Assembly: GCA_046351215.1 (NCBI GenBank) | Contig: JAXLYX010000007.1 | Location: forward strand, 372,001-436,000 | Direction of reading: 5' to 3' | Source: JAXLYX01 sp046351215 | GTDB lineage: Bacteria > Myxococcota_A > Polyangia > Polyangiales > Houyiibacteriaceae | DNA: 64,000 bases | Position numbers and translations under genes: made by a program | Notes under the pieces: generated by a model | The model's input: the letters and a program-made list of their open reading frames with translations, nothing else | Told to the model about the DNA's origin: nothing | Databases searched by the model: none | In this document: positions 24,109 through 32,354 of the stretch, in pieces | How positions within the stretch are numbered: position 1 is the first letter of the stretch | How the letters are laid out: the number at the start of each line of letters is the position of its first letter

Positions 24109-24749
24109 AGCCCTCGCGCGACGTCGACGGCTTCACGCTCCTCGAGGTCATGGTGGCCGTGGCCATCCTCGGGCTCGCGCTGACGGCCATCTTCTCGAGC
24201 CAGGTGGGCGCGATGCGCGTCGGCAACCGGGCTCGACGCACGCACGTGGCGACCCTGCTCGCCCGGTGCAAGATGGCCGAGATCGAGGAGGATGTGCTCC
24301 GGGACGGCCTGCCCGCCGTCGACGACCACGGCACCGACGAGTGCTGCGACGGAGCGTCGGTCGACGGCTACACCTGCGAGTGGTCGGTCGATCGCATCGT
24401 GCTGCCGGACTCGACGTCCGCGCTGAACGCGGCGGGCGCCCCGGGCCAGCCTGCGGGCGGACAGTCCCCCTCCCAGGCCGCCGCGGGCCTCGCCGGAGCC
24501 GCCAGCGTCGGCGATTTCCTCACGGGCGGAGGGGGCTCGGGAGGCGGGCTCGCGGGCATGGCGATGAACCTCGCCTTCCCCGTGCTGAAGCCGCAGATCG
24601 AGGAGCAGGTCCGTCGCGCCACGGTCACGGTGAAGTGGCAGGAGGGCGATCGGGAGAAGAGCTTCGACGTCGTCCACTTCCTCGTGTCTTCCACCGGCCT
24701 CGCGGGCGTCGCACCGGGGCAGCAGCTCGGGCCGGGGGGCATCCGATGA
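24105..24749 (+). CDS. gspI: Type II secretion minor pseudopilin GspI
   Basis: A 214-residue minor pseudopilin with a standard prepilin site, DG|FTLLEVMVAVAIL (Gly9 at -1, Glu14 at +5). The sequence 'RARRTHVATLLARCKMAEIEE' after the helix is typical of GspI. A Gly/Ala/Ser-rich insertion (about 105-160) and a Cys pair (ECCDG...YTCEW) are extra features. ATG 24105 overlaps the gspH stop by 4 bp. Confidence 0.9.
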   Translation: MKPSRDVDGFTLLEVMVAVAILGLALTAIFSSQVGAMRVGNRARRTHVATLLARCKMAEIEEDVLRDGLPAVDDHGTDECCDGASVDGYTCEWSVDRIVLPDSTSALNAAGAPGQPAGGQSPSQAAAGLAGAASVGDFLTGGGGSGGGLAGMAMNLAFPVLKPQIEEQVRRATVTVKWQEGDREKSFDVVHFLVSSTGLAGVAPGQQLGPGGIR

Positions 24750-25441
24750 CCCGCCCGAGCCGACACGGCATCACGCTGGTCGAGGTGATGATCGCCATCG
24801 CCATCGTCTCCATCGTGGGCACGATGGTCTACTCGGCGTTCAGCACGACGGCGCTCCGGAAGCGGCGGGTGGAAGAGGATCTCGACCGCCACCACGTCGT
24901 GGCGACGGCGCTCGAGCGCATGGCCCGCGAGATCTCGATGGCCTACGTCTCGGCGCAGCGCCCCCAGTCCGAGTCCCTCTGGGTGTTCCGCACGGCCTTC
25001 GTCGGCGAGGATCACGGCAAGTCCGATCGGCTCGACTTCACGTCGTTCTCGCACCAGCGGCTCGTGCGCGACGCGCACGAATCCGACCAGAACGAGCTCT
25101 CCTATTTCCTCGCGCCGCACCCCCAGGACTCGCGGCGCAAGGTGCTGGCGAGGCGCGAGCAGGTGCGACCGGACGAAGACCCACGGCGCGGCGGTCGGGT
25201 CCAGATCCTCCTCGAGGACGTGCGCAGCCTCGAGCTCGAGTACCTCGACCCCATCAGCAAGGACTGGGTCCGGACGTGGGACTCGACCTCGATGAACGCG
25301 CAGATGAACCGCCTGCCGGCGCAGGTGAAGATCCGCATCGAGCTCCCCGATCCGCGCGAGCGGAACCGCGTGGTGCGCTTCGGCACGAGGGCGGTGATCC
25401 CGCTCCAGCACGCGCTGAACTTCGCGAGGTACGTGCAATGA
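24746..25441 (+). CDS. gspJ: Type II secretion minor pseudopilin GspJ
   Basis: A 231-residue minor pseudopilin with the site HG|ITLVEVMIAIAIV (Gly8 at -1, Glu13 at +5). The 'DRHHVVATALERMAREISMAY' segment and the 'LEDVRSLELEYLDPISKDWVRTWDS' region match GspJ. The 4-bp overlaps at both ends (ATGA) indicate tight coupling with gspI and gspK. It should pack with GspI and GspK at the pseudopilus tip. Confidence 0.93.
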   Translation: MTRPSRHGITLVEVMIAIAIVSIVGTMVYSAFSTTALRKRRVEEDLDRHHVVATALERMAREISMAYVSAQRPQSESLWVFRTAFVGEDHGKSDRLDFTSFSHQRLVRDAHESDQNELSYFLAPHPQDSRRKVLARREQVRPDEDPRRGGRVQILLEDVRSLELEYLDPISKDWVRTWDSTSMNAQMNRLPAQVKIRIELPDPRERNRVVRFGTRAVIPLQHALNFARYVQ

Positions 25442-26844
25442 CGCGACGTCGTCGTGCACCCTTCCCCACGCTCGCCGGCTCCGGCGATTCCCGCTCGCGC
25501 GGCCGCAGGCGCCGTGCGCGCGGCGAGCCCGTGCGCGCGAGCCGTCAGCAGGGAATCGCCCTGCTGATCGCCATCGTCACGATCACCATCCTCGCGGTCA
25601 TGGTCTCGGAGCTGCACGAGACGACCGGCACCGGCTACGCCGTCGCCATCGCGGAACGCGACGCGCTCCGTTCCGAATACCTCGCGCGTTCGGCCCTCGA
25701 TCTCACGCGACTGCTGGTGTCGCAGGAGCTGCAGATCCGCAACGCCGTCAACCCGATCTACCAGGCGCTCGTCGGCCGCCCCTCGCCGCAGCTCCCGGTG
25801 TGGAAGCTGGCGAACGACATCCTGCAGCCCTTCTGCGACTACGAGAGCGTGGTGGAGGCCGGAGGCTCGGAGCTCGACTTCCAGAGCGCCGACGGGCTCG
25901 GCGGGTTGCCGGGCCACTGCGAGATCGTCTCGTTCGCCGAGAACAGCAAGGTCAACGTCAACGACCCCCTGAGCTTCGCCGACACGCAGGCGCGTCGCAG
26001 CATCGCGATGCAGCTCTTCTCCCTGATGCGCGGCAACGTCAGCCCGAGCCCCTACGACGAGCTCTTCTCCAGCGACGACGCGGATGGCCTCTTCACCACG
26101 CGGCTCGACGTGATCACGTCGGTGCTCGACTGGTGGGACGCCGATCAGCAGCGCACGACGTTCGACCCGGGCGCGGGCACGGTCGGCTTCGGCGGGGGCG
26201 AGGACGACGTCTACGGCCGCTTCCGCGACCCGTACCAGATCAAGAACGCGCCCTTCGACTCGATCGAGGAGCTCCGGCTCGTGCGCGGCGTGTCCGACGA
26301 CTTCTGGGCCACGTTCGTGGAGCCCGATCCCGAGGATCCCGAGTCGCGGCTCGTCACCGTCTACGGCTCGGGAGCCGTCAATCCGAACGAGGCGCCGGCG
26401 GACGTCCTGCTCGCTCGCCTCTGCTCCTTCCTCCAGGGCGAGCAGCTCTGCATCAACCCGACCGAGCAGGCGAAGTTCGTGCAGCTCGTGACGACGGCGC
26501 GCGCGATGATCCCGGTCCCCTTCTTCTCGAGCGCGGGCGACTTCCTCACGTTCGTCCAGGGCCAGGGTGGGCCGTCCGACCTCTACCCGCTCCTGCGCTC
26601 GAACCCGCTCGCGGCCTCGATGCTCTTCACTCCCGTCACGATCCCGAACGAACGTCGCGCGGAGATGGAGCAGGCCTTCGTCACGGCCGCGAAGATCCTC
26701 ACCATCCAGACCACCGGGGTCGTGGGACGCACCCGGACCCGGATCCGCGCCGTGGTGAACTTCGACGAGCGCTGGACGCCTCCCCCCCCGAACGCCGGCC
26801 GCCTCCCTCCTCTCGGCGTATACCATCACTACCGGATCGACTGA
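25438..26844 (+). CDS. gspK: Type II secretion minor pseudopilin GspK
   Basis: A 468-residue protein that caps the pseudopilus. A long Arg-rich leader (1-39) ends at QQG|IALLIAIVTITIL, with Gly39 at -1; Glu5 is absent, as is usual for GspK. The large periplasmic domain includes 'GSGAVNPNEAPADVLLARL' (about 310-330), typical of the GspK helix-hairpin-helix-like region, and a C-terminal 'GVVGRTRTRIRAVVNFD'. It is longer than the usual 300-350 residues. The leader is also longer than usual. Confidence 0.93.
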   Translation: MTRRRRAPFPTLAGSGDSRSRGRRRRARGEPVRASRQQGIALLIAIVTITILAVMVSELHETTGTGYAVAIAERDALRSEYLARSALDLTRLLVSQELQIRNAVNPIYQALVGRPSPQLPVWKLANDILQPFCDYESVVEAGGSELDFQSADGLGGLPGHCEIVSFAENSKVNVNDPLSFADTQARRSIAMQLFSLMRGNVSPSPYDELFSSDDADGLFTTRLDVITSVLDWWDADQQRTTFDPGAGTVGFGGGEDDVYGRFRDPYQIKNAPFDSIEELRLVRGVSDDFWATFVEPDPEDPESRLVTVYGSGAVNPNEAPADVLLARLCSFLQGEQLCINPTEQAKFVQLVTTARAMIPVPFFSSAGDFLTFVQGQGGPSDLYPLLRSNPLAASMLFTPVTIPNERRAEMEQAFVTAAKILTIQTTGVVGRTRTRIRAVVNFDERWTPPPPNAGRLPPLGVYHHYRID

Positions 26845-26856
26845 GTCTCCTCCCGC

Positions 26857-28374
26857 ATGGCACGCATCCTCGGCATCGACATCGCCCCAGACCGCATCCT
26901 CGCGACGTGGGTCGTGGGAAATTTCCGCTCCCTCGCGGTGGAGCGCTACGCCTCGGTTCCCATCGCGTCCTCGTTCGACGAGGAGAGCCGCGTCGTCGCG
27001 GTCCGCGACGCCGTGCGGAGCCTGCTCGCCTCGAGCCCGCGCCCGGCCGACACGATCGTGGCCCACCTCGACGGCACGGAGGCCTCGATCCGCGCCATGG
27101 ACCTCCCCGTGGCCGCGGCGAAGCAGCTCGATCAGGTCCTCCCGTTCGAGCTCGAGGCGCTCCTGCCCTTCGACGTCACCGAGGCCCTCGTCGATCACCA
27201 GCCCATCACGCGGACGCCCACGACGCTGAAGCTGCTCGCGTGCGCCGTGCCGAAGGCGAAGATCGAGGCCCGACTCGGCGAGCTCCGTGCGTACGGCGCC
27301 GAGCCGCGCGAGCTCGCCGTCGGCGCAGCCGCCCTCGACGGGCTCGTGCCACTCGTGCCGGCCCTCGCGGAGCCCGGGCCCATCGCCCTCGTGCATCTCG
27401 ACGCCGAGACGACCGACGTCTGCCTCCTCGAAGCGGGGCGCACGGTGCTCGTGCGGACGCTCGACGAGGGCGTCGACGCGCTCGAGCAGCGACGCGGGCA
27501 TCTGCTGGCCGCCTCCCTCAAGCGGACCCTCGCGGCCCATCGGGCGAACGGAGGCGCGCCCCCCACGCGCGCCTACGTCAGCGGCCGGCCGGACGTCGTC
27601 TCGGCCGCGACGAGCTGGCTGACCGAGGCCCTCGAGGTCGAGACATCCGTCCTTCCCGTCCCCTTGGCCCCCGGCGCGGACTCGATCTTCCTCCCCGACT
27701 TCGGCCGCGCCCTCGCGCTCGCCGGCCGCCCCCTCGGAAAGGGCCGCAGGCTGAACCTGAGGCGAGGACCGTTCGCGCCTCCGCGCGCGATCGGCGGCCT
27801 GCGCGAACATGCGAAGCTCCTCGGGATCTCCGCCGCGTTCGTCTTCCTCTCGTTCCTCTTCTCGGTCGGCGTGCGCAAGAACGTGCTCGAGGCGGAGCAT
27901 GCCGCGCTGGTCACGCGCCTCGAGAGCGAGACGCACGCGCTCTTCGGCCAGCGGGCGAGCACCGCGGAGGCGGCGCGCCGGCTCATGAGCGGACAGGGGA
28001 GCGTCCAGGATCCCCTCCCCCGCTTCGACGCCTTCGACGCGCTCGACGTCCTCTCGACGAAGATCGCCCCGAACATCCGGCACACGACGGAACGCCTGCT
28101 GATCGAGATGGACGATCAGGCGCGCGACGGTCGGATCGAGCTCTCGGGCACGGTGCCCTCGATCACGGATCGCGACACGATCGCCATCGCGCTCGAGACC
28201 CACGAGTGCGTCCAGGGAATCGAGCGCGGCCCGACGTCCCCCGTCGTCGGCGACACCCGGCAGAACTACCGCATGGAGGTCAGCCTCCAATGCCCCGGCG
28301 AGCGCCCGCTCGAGTCCGAGGGCAGCTCCTCGCGCCGCCGGCGCACCTCGAGGCCTCGCAATGAAGCTCGCTGA
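26857..28374 (+). CDS. gspL: Type II secretion protein GspL (PilM-like)
   Basis: A 505-residue inner-membrane protein. The N-terminal actin-like cytoplasmic domain begins 'ARILGIDIAPDRILATWV' and binds GspE in known systems; one transmembrane helix lies near 322-342 (ISAAFVFLSFLFSVGV), followed by a periplasmic ferredoxin-like domain. The C-terminus overlaps gspM by 14 bp. A PilM-type fold is inferred from the N-terminus and from gene order. Confidence 0.9.
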   Translation: MARILGIDIAPDRILATWVVGNFRSLAVERYASVPIASSFDEESRVVAVRDAVRSLLASSPRPADTIVAHLDGTEASIRAMDLPVAAAKQLDQVLPFELEALLPFDVTEALVDHQPITRTPTTLKLLACAVPKAKIEARLGELRAYGAEPRELAVGAAALDGLVPLVPALAEPGPIALVHLDAETTDVCLLEAGRTVLVRTLDEGVDALEQRRGHLLAASLKRTLAAHRANGGAPPTRAYVSGRPDVVSAATSWLTEALEVETSVLPVPLAPGADSIFLPDFGRALALAGRPLGKGRRLNLRRGPFAPPRAIGGLREHAKLLGISAAFVFLSFLFSVGVRKNVLEAEHAALVTRLESETHALFGQRASTAEAARRLMSGQGSVQDPLPRFDAFDALDVLSTKIAPNIRHTTERLLIEMDDQARDGRIELSGTVPSITDRDTIAIALETHECVQGIERGPTSPVVGDTRQNYRMEVSLQCPGERPLESEGSSSRRRRTSRPRNEAR

Positions 28375-28975
28375 ACGATTCGACCGCCTGATCGCCCCGG
28401 CGCGCGAGGCCTACGAGGGCCTGAACGATCGCGAGCGGATGCTCGTGGGCATGATGTCCGCCGTCGCCCTGCTGATCGCCATCGTCCTGCCGATGTACTT
28501 CACCCTCGACTCGATTGCCGAGATGGAGCGCGAGAACACCGAGATCCAGGCGTTCCTGCGTCAGCTCGAGCAGCAGCGGACGACCCTGCGCTCACGCATC
28601 GAGGAACGGGAGGCCGCATCCCGGAGGTACGAGCAGAAGGCTCCCCCTCTCGCGACCTTCCTCGAGACCGAGGCGAGGCGGCAGGGGCTCACGATCCGCG
28701 AGGTCACGGACGAGCCCGACCAGGCGCTCGAGGGCTTCACGCGCAGGCGGGTCCGCGCCACGATCGCGGACGCCCAGTTCGCCGCCTTCGTGAACATGCT
28801 GGCGTCGATCGAGAACAGCCAGTACCCGGTCGCGCTCGAGCGCATCGAGGTGGATCACTTCCGGCGGGGCGAGGCCTACACGGTGCGTGTCGGCGTGGAC
28901 GCTTACGATCGGACCACGCCCGCGGTCGACGACCGTCGCCGGGAAACGCGCCAGGGCCGCAACGAGGCGCCGTGA
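28361..28975 (+). CDS. gspM: Type II secretion protein GspM
   Basis: A 204-residue bitopic protein with a transmembrane helix near residues 25-45 (MLVGMMSAVALLIAIVLPMYF), a coiled-coil segment (about 50-85) and a small periplasmic ferredoxin-like domain, ending in an Arg-rich tail. It pairs with GspL in the inner-membrane platform. ATG 28361 lies within the gspL 3' end; gspN starts 5 bp after its stop. Confidence 0.88.
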   Translation: MKLAERFDRLIAPAREAYEGLNDRERMLVGMMSAVALLIAIVLPMYFTLDSIAEMERENTEIQAFLRQLEQQRTTLRSRIEEREAASRRYEQKAPPLATFLETEARRQGLTIREVTDEPDQALEGFTRRRVRATIADAQFAAFVNMLASIENSQYPVALERIEVDHFRRGEAYTVRVGVDAYDRTTPAVDDRRRETRQGRNEAP

Positions 28976-28979
28976 CACC

Positions 28980-29981
28980 ATGAGCACCGCCAAGTCGAGA
29001 CTCGCCCGCTTCGTCGGATATCCGCTCTACTTCGTCAGCGCGTTCCTCGCGTTCGCATACTTCACCTTTCCGTACGAGCGCCTCCGCGACTTCCTCGTGC
29101 AGGAGCTCGAGTATCCCGCGGGCCCGGGTGGGCGACGGATCGCCTCGGGCTACCGGGTGTCGATCGTCGAGCTCGAGCCGTACTGGCTCACCGGCGTCGA
29201 GCTCACGGGCGTGCGCATCGAACGCGAGGCCCGCGAGGCGGGCAAGCCGAAGGTGGACATGACCATGTCCTCGGTGACGGCTCGCCTCCAGATCCTCCCC
29301 CTCTTCACGAAGACGGCCAAGGTCGCCTTCGCCCTCGAGGGAGGCGGAGGCACGCTCGAGGGCAGCTACGCGACATCGTTCGATCAGACGTCGACCGCCA
29401 TCGACGTGGAGGCGCACGACGTGGTCATGCAGCGGCTCGGGCCGATCCGGGAGGAGATCGGCGTGCCGGTGCGAGGGATCGTCGACGGCCACGTGGAGCT
29501 CGACCTCCCGCAGCGCGCGGATCAGAGCTCCGGCGAGATCGACCTCCGCATCCGCAACTTCGAGCTCGGCGACGGCGAGGCGAAGATCCCGCTCCCGAGC
29601 ATGCCTTCCGGCCTGACGATCGAGCCCATCCGCACCGGCACGCTCTCGATCGCGATGAACGTGGAGGCCGGCGTCGGCACGATCCGACGCTTCCAGGCGT
29701 CGGGTCCCGACGTGGACCTCGGCGCCGAGGGCAACGTCCACTTCGCGCACCCGCTCTCGATGTCGCGTCTCGACATCCTGCTGCGCGCCCGCTTCAAGGA
29801 TGCCTACCGCAACAAGAGCCCGCGTACGCAGGCCCTGTTCGGCCTGCTCGACATGAACCAGGTGCTCCGCTCCGCCCGGACCCCGGACGGGGCCCTCCAG
29901 GTGCGCCTCCGCGGCTCGCCCTCGACCCGCGTGCTCCCGACGCCGGCCGGCGACGAGCGGTTCGGCGCCCGGCGTCGCTGA
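28980..29981 (+). CDS. gspN: Type II secretion protein GspN
   Basis: A 333-residue protein with an N-terminal membrane helix (about residues 14-33) and a mostly beta-stranded body containing 'VSIVELEPYWLTGVELTGVRIER' and 'LDILLRARFKDAYRNKSPRTQALF', patterns of the deltaproteobacterial GspN family (AsmA-like folds are suggested for this group). It ends the gsp cluster. ATG 28980 was chosen over an upstream in-frame GTG (28887), which would overlap gspM. Confidence 0.85.
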   Translation: MSTAKSRLARFVGYPLYFVSAFLAFAYFTFPYERLRDFLVQELEYPAGPGGRRIASGYRVSIVELEPYWLTGVELTGVRIEREAREAGKPKVDMTMSSVTARLQILPLFTKTAKVAFALEGGGGTLEGSYATSFDQTSTAIDVEAHDVVMQRLGPIREEIGVPVRGIVDGHVELDLPQRADQSSGEIDLRIRNFELGDGEAKIPLPSMPSGLTIEPIRTGTLSIAMNVEAGVGTIRRFQASGPDVDLGAEGNVHFAHPLSMSRLDILLRARFKDAYRNKSPRTQALFGLLDMNQVLRSARTPDGALQVRLRGSPSTRVLPTPAGDERFGARRR

Positions 29982-29999
29982 ACCCTGCCGGAGCCGCCG

Positions 30000-30362
30000 A
30001 TGAGCGCCCGTTTCTTCCACTATCCCGCGTGCGACACCTGCCGGAAGGCGCGAGCGTTCCTCGACCGGAACGGCATCGCGTACCGGCCGATCCACATCGT
30101 CGAGGCCCCGCCCTCGGTCGAGGAGCTGTCGGACCTCGTCGACCGCTCGGGCCTCGACATCCGTAAGTTCTTCAATACCTCCGGCGAGTCCTATCGGAAG
30201 GGCGGCTTCAAGGAGCGCCTCCCGACGCTCGACCGCGCGCAGTGCCTCGCAGCCCTCGCTTCCGACGGAAAGCTGCTCAAGCGGCCGATCCTCGACACCG
30301 GCCAGGCGGTTCTCGTAGGCTTCCGCGAGGAGGACTACCGACGTCTCGTCGGGTCCCGGTAG
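30000..30362 (+). CDS. ArsC/Spx-family thioredoxin-fold protein
   Basis: A 120-residue protein of the ArsC/Spx/MgsR family with the Cys-x2-Cys motif at Cys11/Cys14 (ACDTCRKA), 'DIRKFFNTSGESYR' and 'KRPILDTGQAVLVGF', the family's conserved second half. Spx-type proteins bind RNA polymerase; YffB/ArsC-type proteins are reductases. The sequence alone cannot decide, though position just upstream of rpoH is suggestive. ATG 30000 lies 18 bp after gspN. Confidence 0.85.
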   Translation: MSARFFHYPACDTCRKARAFLDRNGIAYRPIHIVEAPPSVEELSDLVDRSGLDIRKFFNTSGESYRKGGFKERLPTLDRAQCLAALASDGKLLKRPILDTGQAVLVGFREEDYRRLVGSR

Positions 30363-30440
30363 CGGCCGGGACCTTTACGCGACCAACCGTCGGGGGTACG
30401 ACACCCGAACCCGGCGGTTCGCCGTCGCCCCGGCCAAGCC
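30363..30440 (+). promoter_or_regulatory. Structured leader upstream of rpoH
   Basis: GGCCGGG (30364-30370) can pair with CCCGGCC (30429-30435), closing a region with two internal hairpins: TCGGG/CCCGA (30390-30408) and CGGCG/CGCCG (30412-30424). The closing stem ends 5 bases before the rpoH ATG (30441), and no Shine-Dalgarno sequence is visible. The fold is by inspection only. Confidence 0.35.
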
Positions 30441-31490
30441 ATGAAACAGCGCCCCAGGAAGCCCCGCGAGACCAGCCCCGATCCCTCGGACGGTGGTGAC
30501 GAGATCGAGGTCCTCGACCAGGACTCGCTCGACACCGATCTGATGGAGGGCGAGGTGATCGACCTGGCCTCCCACGAGGACGTGGACCTCGAGCCTCGCC
30601 ATCTCCCGGTGAAGGCGAGCAGCTCCGCCCTCTCGGCGCGCGATCCGCTCTCCGCCTACATGCGTGACGTGCAGCGCTATCCGCTGCTCACGCCCGAGAA
30701 GGAGCGCGAGCTCGCGATCAAGTACGTCGAGGAGGGCGACGTCGACGCGGCACGCAGCCTGGTCACGGCGAACCTGCGCCTGGTCGTGAAGATCGCCTAC
30801 GACTACCGCCAGGCCTACAAGAACCTCCTCGACCTCGTCCAGGAGGGGAACATCGGCCTGATGCAGGCCGTCCGGAAGTACGATCCCTACAAGGGCGTGA
30901 AGCTCTCGAGCTACGCGGCGTGGTGGATCCGCGCCTACATGCTCCGGTTCATCCTGAACAACTTCCGCCTGGTGAAGGTCGGGACGACGCAGGCCCAGAG
31001 GAAGCTCTTCTTCAACCTGAAGAAGGAGAAAGCCCGCCTCGCCGCCATGGGCATCGACGCGACCCCCGAGCTCATCGCCGAGCGCCTCGCCGTGCCCGCC
31101 AGCGAGGTCGTGTCGATGGACCGCCGCCTCTCGGCCGGCGAGGCGTCGCTCGACAAGCCCGTGGGCAACGAAGAGGGCAAGTCCGTCGCCCGGGTCGAGC
31201 TGCTCGACGCAGGCGACGCCCCGATCGACGACGTGCTCGCGAACGCCGAGATCAACGAGCACCTGCGCGAGAAGATCCACGAATTCGGCAAGACCCTCAC
31301 GGGCAAGGATCGCATCATCTTCGAAGACCGCCTCCTCTCCGAAGAGCCGCTCACGCTCCAGGAGCTCGGAGAGTCCTTCGGCGTCAGCCGCGAGCGCGTG
31401 CGTCAGCTCGAGAAGCGCGTCCTCACGAAGCTGAAGGCCTTCCTCGACGACGAGCTCGGCGACGCCGTGCTCGACGTGTACGAGTCGTGA
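30441..31490 (+). CDS. rpoH: RNA polymerase heat-shock sigma factor (sigma-32)
   Basis: A 349-residue group 3/4 sigma factor. The RpoH-specific box QRKLFFNLKK (residues 186-195) separates it from RpoD and RpoS. Region 2 has 'DLVQEGNIGLMQAVRKYDPYKGVKLSSYAAWWIRAYM' and region 4 ends with 'LGESFGVSRERVRQLEKRVLTKLK'. An acidic N-terminal extension of about 60 residues is longer than in E. coli RpoH. The start is ATG 30441, with no clear ribosome-binding site, behind a structured leader. Its stop overlaps the rsmI GTG by 3 bp (GTGA). Confidence 0.92.
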   Translation: MKQRPRKPRETSPDPSDGGDEIEVLDQDSLDTDLMEGEVIDLASHEDVDLEPRHLPVKASSSALSARDPLSAYMRDVQRYPLLTPEKERELAIKYVEEGDVDAARSLVTANLRLVVKIAYDYRQAYKNLLDLVQEGNIGLMQAVRKYDPYKGVKLSSYAAWWIRAYMLRFILNNFRLVKVGTTQAQRKLFFNLKKEKARLAAMGIDATPELIAERLAVPASEVVSMDRRLSAGEASLDKPVGNEEGKSVARVELLDAGDAPIDDVLANAEINEHLREKIHEFGKTLTGKDRIIFEDRLLSEEPLTLQELGESFGVSRERVRQLEKRVLTKLKAFLDDELGDAVLDVYES

Positions 31491-32338
31491 GCGGCCGGCT
31501 CTCGATCGTCGCGACCCCCATCGGGAATCTCGACGACATCACGCTGCGCGCGATGCGTGTCCTGCGCGAATGCGACGCGATCCTCGCCGAGGACACGAGG
31601 CGCACGCGGGGGCTCTGCACGCACCACGGGATCGAGACGCGCCTCGTCTCGTTCCACGCGCACACCACCGATGCGAAGCGACGCGCGCTGGTCGAAGAGC
31701 TCGTGTCCGGAGCGCGCTACGCGCTCGTCACGGACGCGGGCTCGCCCCTCGTGAGCGATCCCGGCTCCGAGCTCGTGCGCGATGCGACGGAGGCGGGCGT
31801 GGAAGTGGAGTGCATCCCGGGACCGAGCGCCGTGGTGACGGCCCTGACGGTCGCGGCCCTCCCCGCGGACACGTTCCGCTTCGTCGGCTTCCTCCCGCGC
31901 TCGGGCGGTCGCCGGAAGCGCGCCCTCGCTGCCCTGGCGCGCGACGAGAGCGCCATCGTGCTCTTCGAAGCGCCGAACCGCCTCGTCGACACGCTCTCGG
32001 AGCTCGCGTCGGTCCTCGGGGACCGCCGCGTCGCCGTGTGCCGCGAGCTGACGAAGCTCCACGAAGAGGTGACGCGCGGCACGGCCCTCGACCTCGTCGC
32101 GCGACACGAGGCGGGCGTCCGCGGCGAGATCACGCTCGTGATCGAGGCCCTCCCCGCCGGATCGCTCGAAGAGGCGCCGACGGAGACCGATCCCGAGGCG
32201 CTCGCGATGCGAGCCCGCGCGCTCCGGGCCGAGGGCCTCCCGCCGAAGGCCGTCGCCAAGGCCCTCGCGGAGCTCTCCGGTCTCTCGACGAAGGACGCCT
32301 ACCGCCTCGTCGTCTCGGCGCTCGACACCGACGGCTAG
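31487..32338 (+). CDS. rsmI: 16S rRNA (cytidine1402-2'-O)-methyltransferase
   Basis: A 283-residue SAM-dependent enzyme that methylates the 2'-OH of C1402 in 16S rRNA. It has the N-terminal 'LSIVATPIGNLDDITLRAM', 'LAEDTRRT', 'VTDAGSPLVSDPG' near 75-90 and 'PGPSAVVTAL' near 108-118, all diagnostic. The start is GTG 31487 overlapping the rpoH stop. The two genes are probably co-transcribed. It ends 16 bp before the convergent outer-membrane protein stop. Confidence 0.95.
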   Translation: MSGRLSIVATPIGNLDDITLRAMRVLRECDAILAEDTRRTRGLCTHHGIETRLVSFHAHTTDAKRRALVEELVSGARYALVTDAGSPLVSDPGSELVRDATEAGVEVECIPGPSAVVTALTVAALPADTFRFVGFLPRSGGRRKRALAALARDESAIVLFEAPNRLVDTLSELASVLGDRRVAVCRELTKLHEEVTRGTALDLVARHEAGVRGEITLVIEALPAGSLEEAPTETDPEALAMRARALRAEGLPPKAVAKALAELSGLSTKDAYRLVVSALDTDG

Positions 32339-32354
32339 ACGAAGCCGCGCACCC

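Noticed and set aside
25102..28290. 1062-codon minus-strand frame
   Set aside because: Shadow of gspK and gspL; no start signal or domain.
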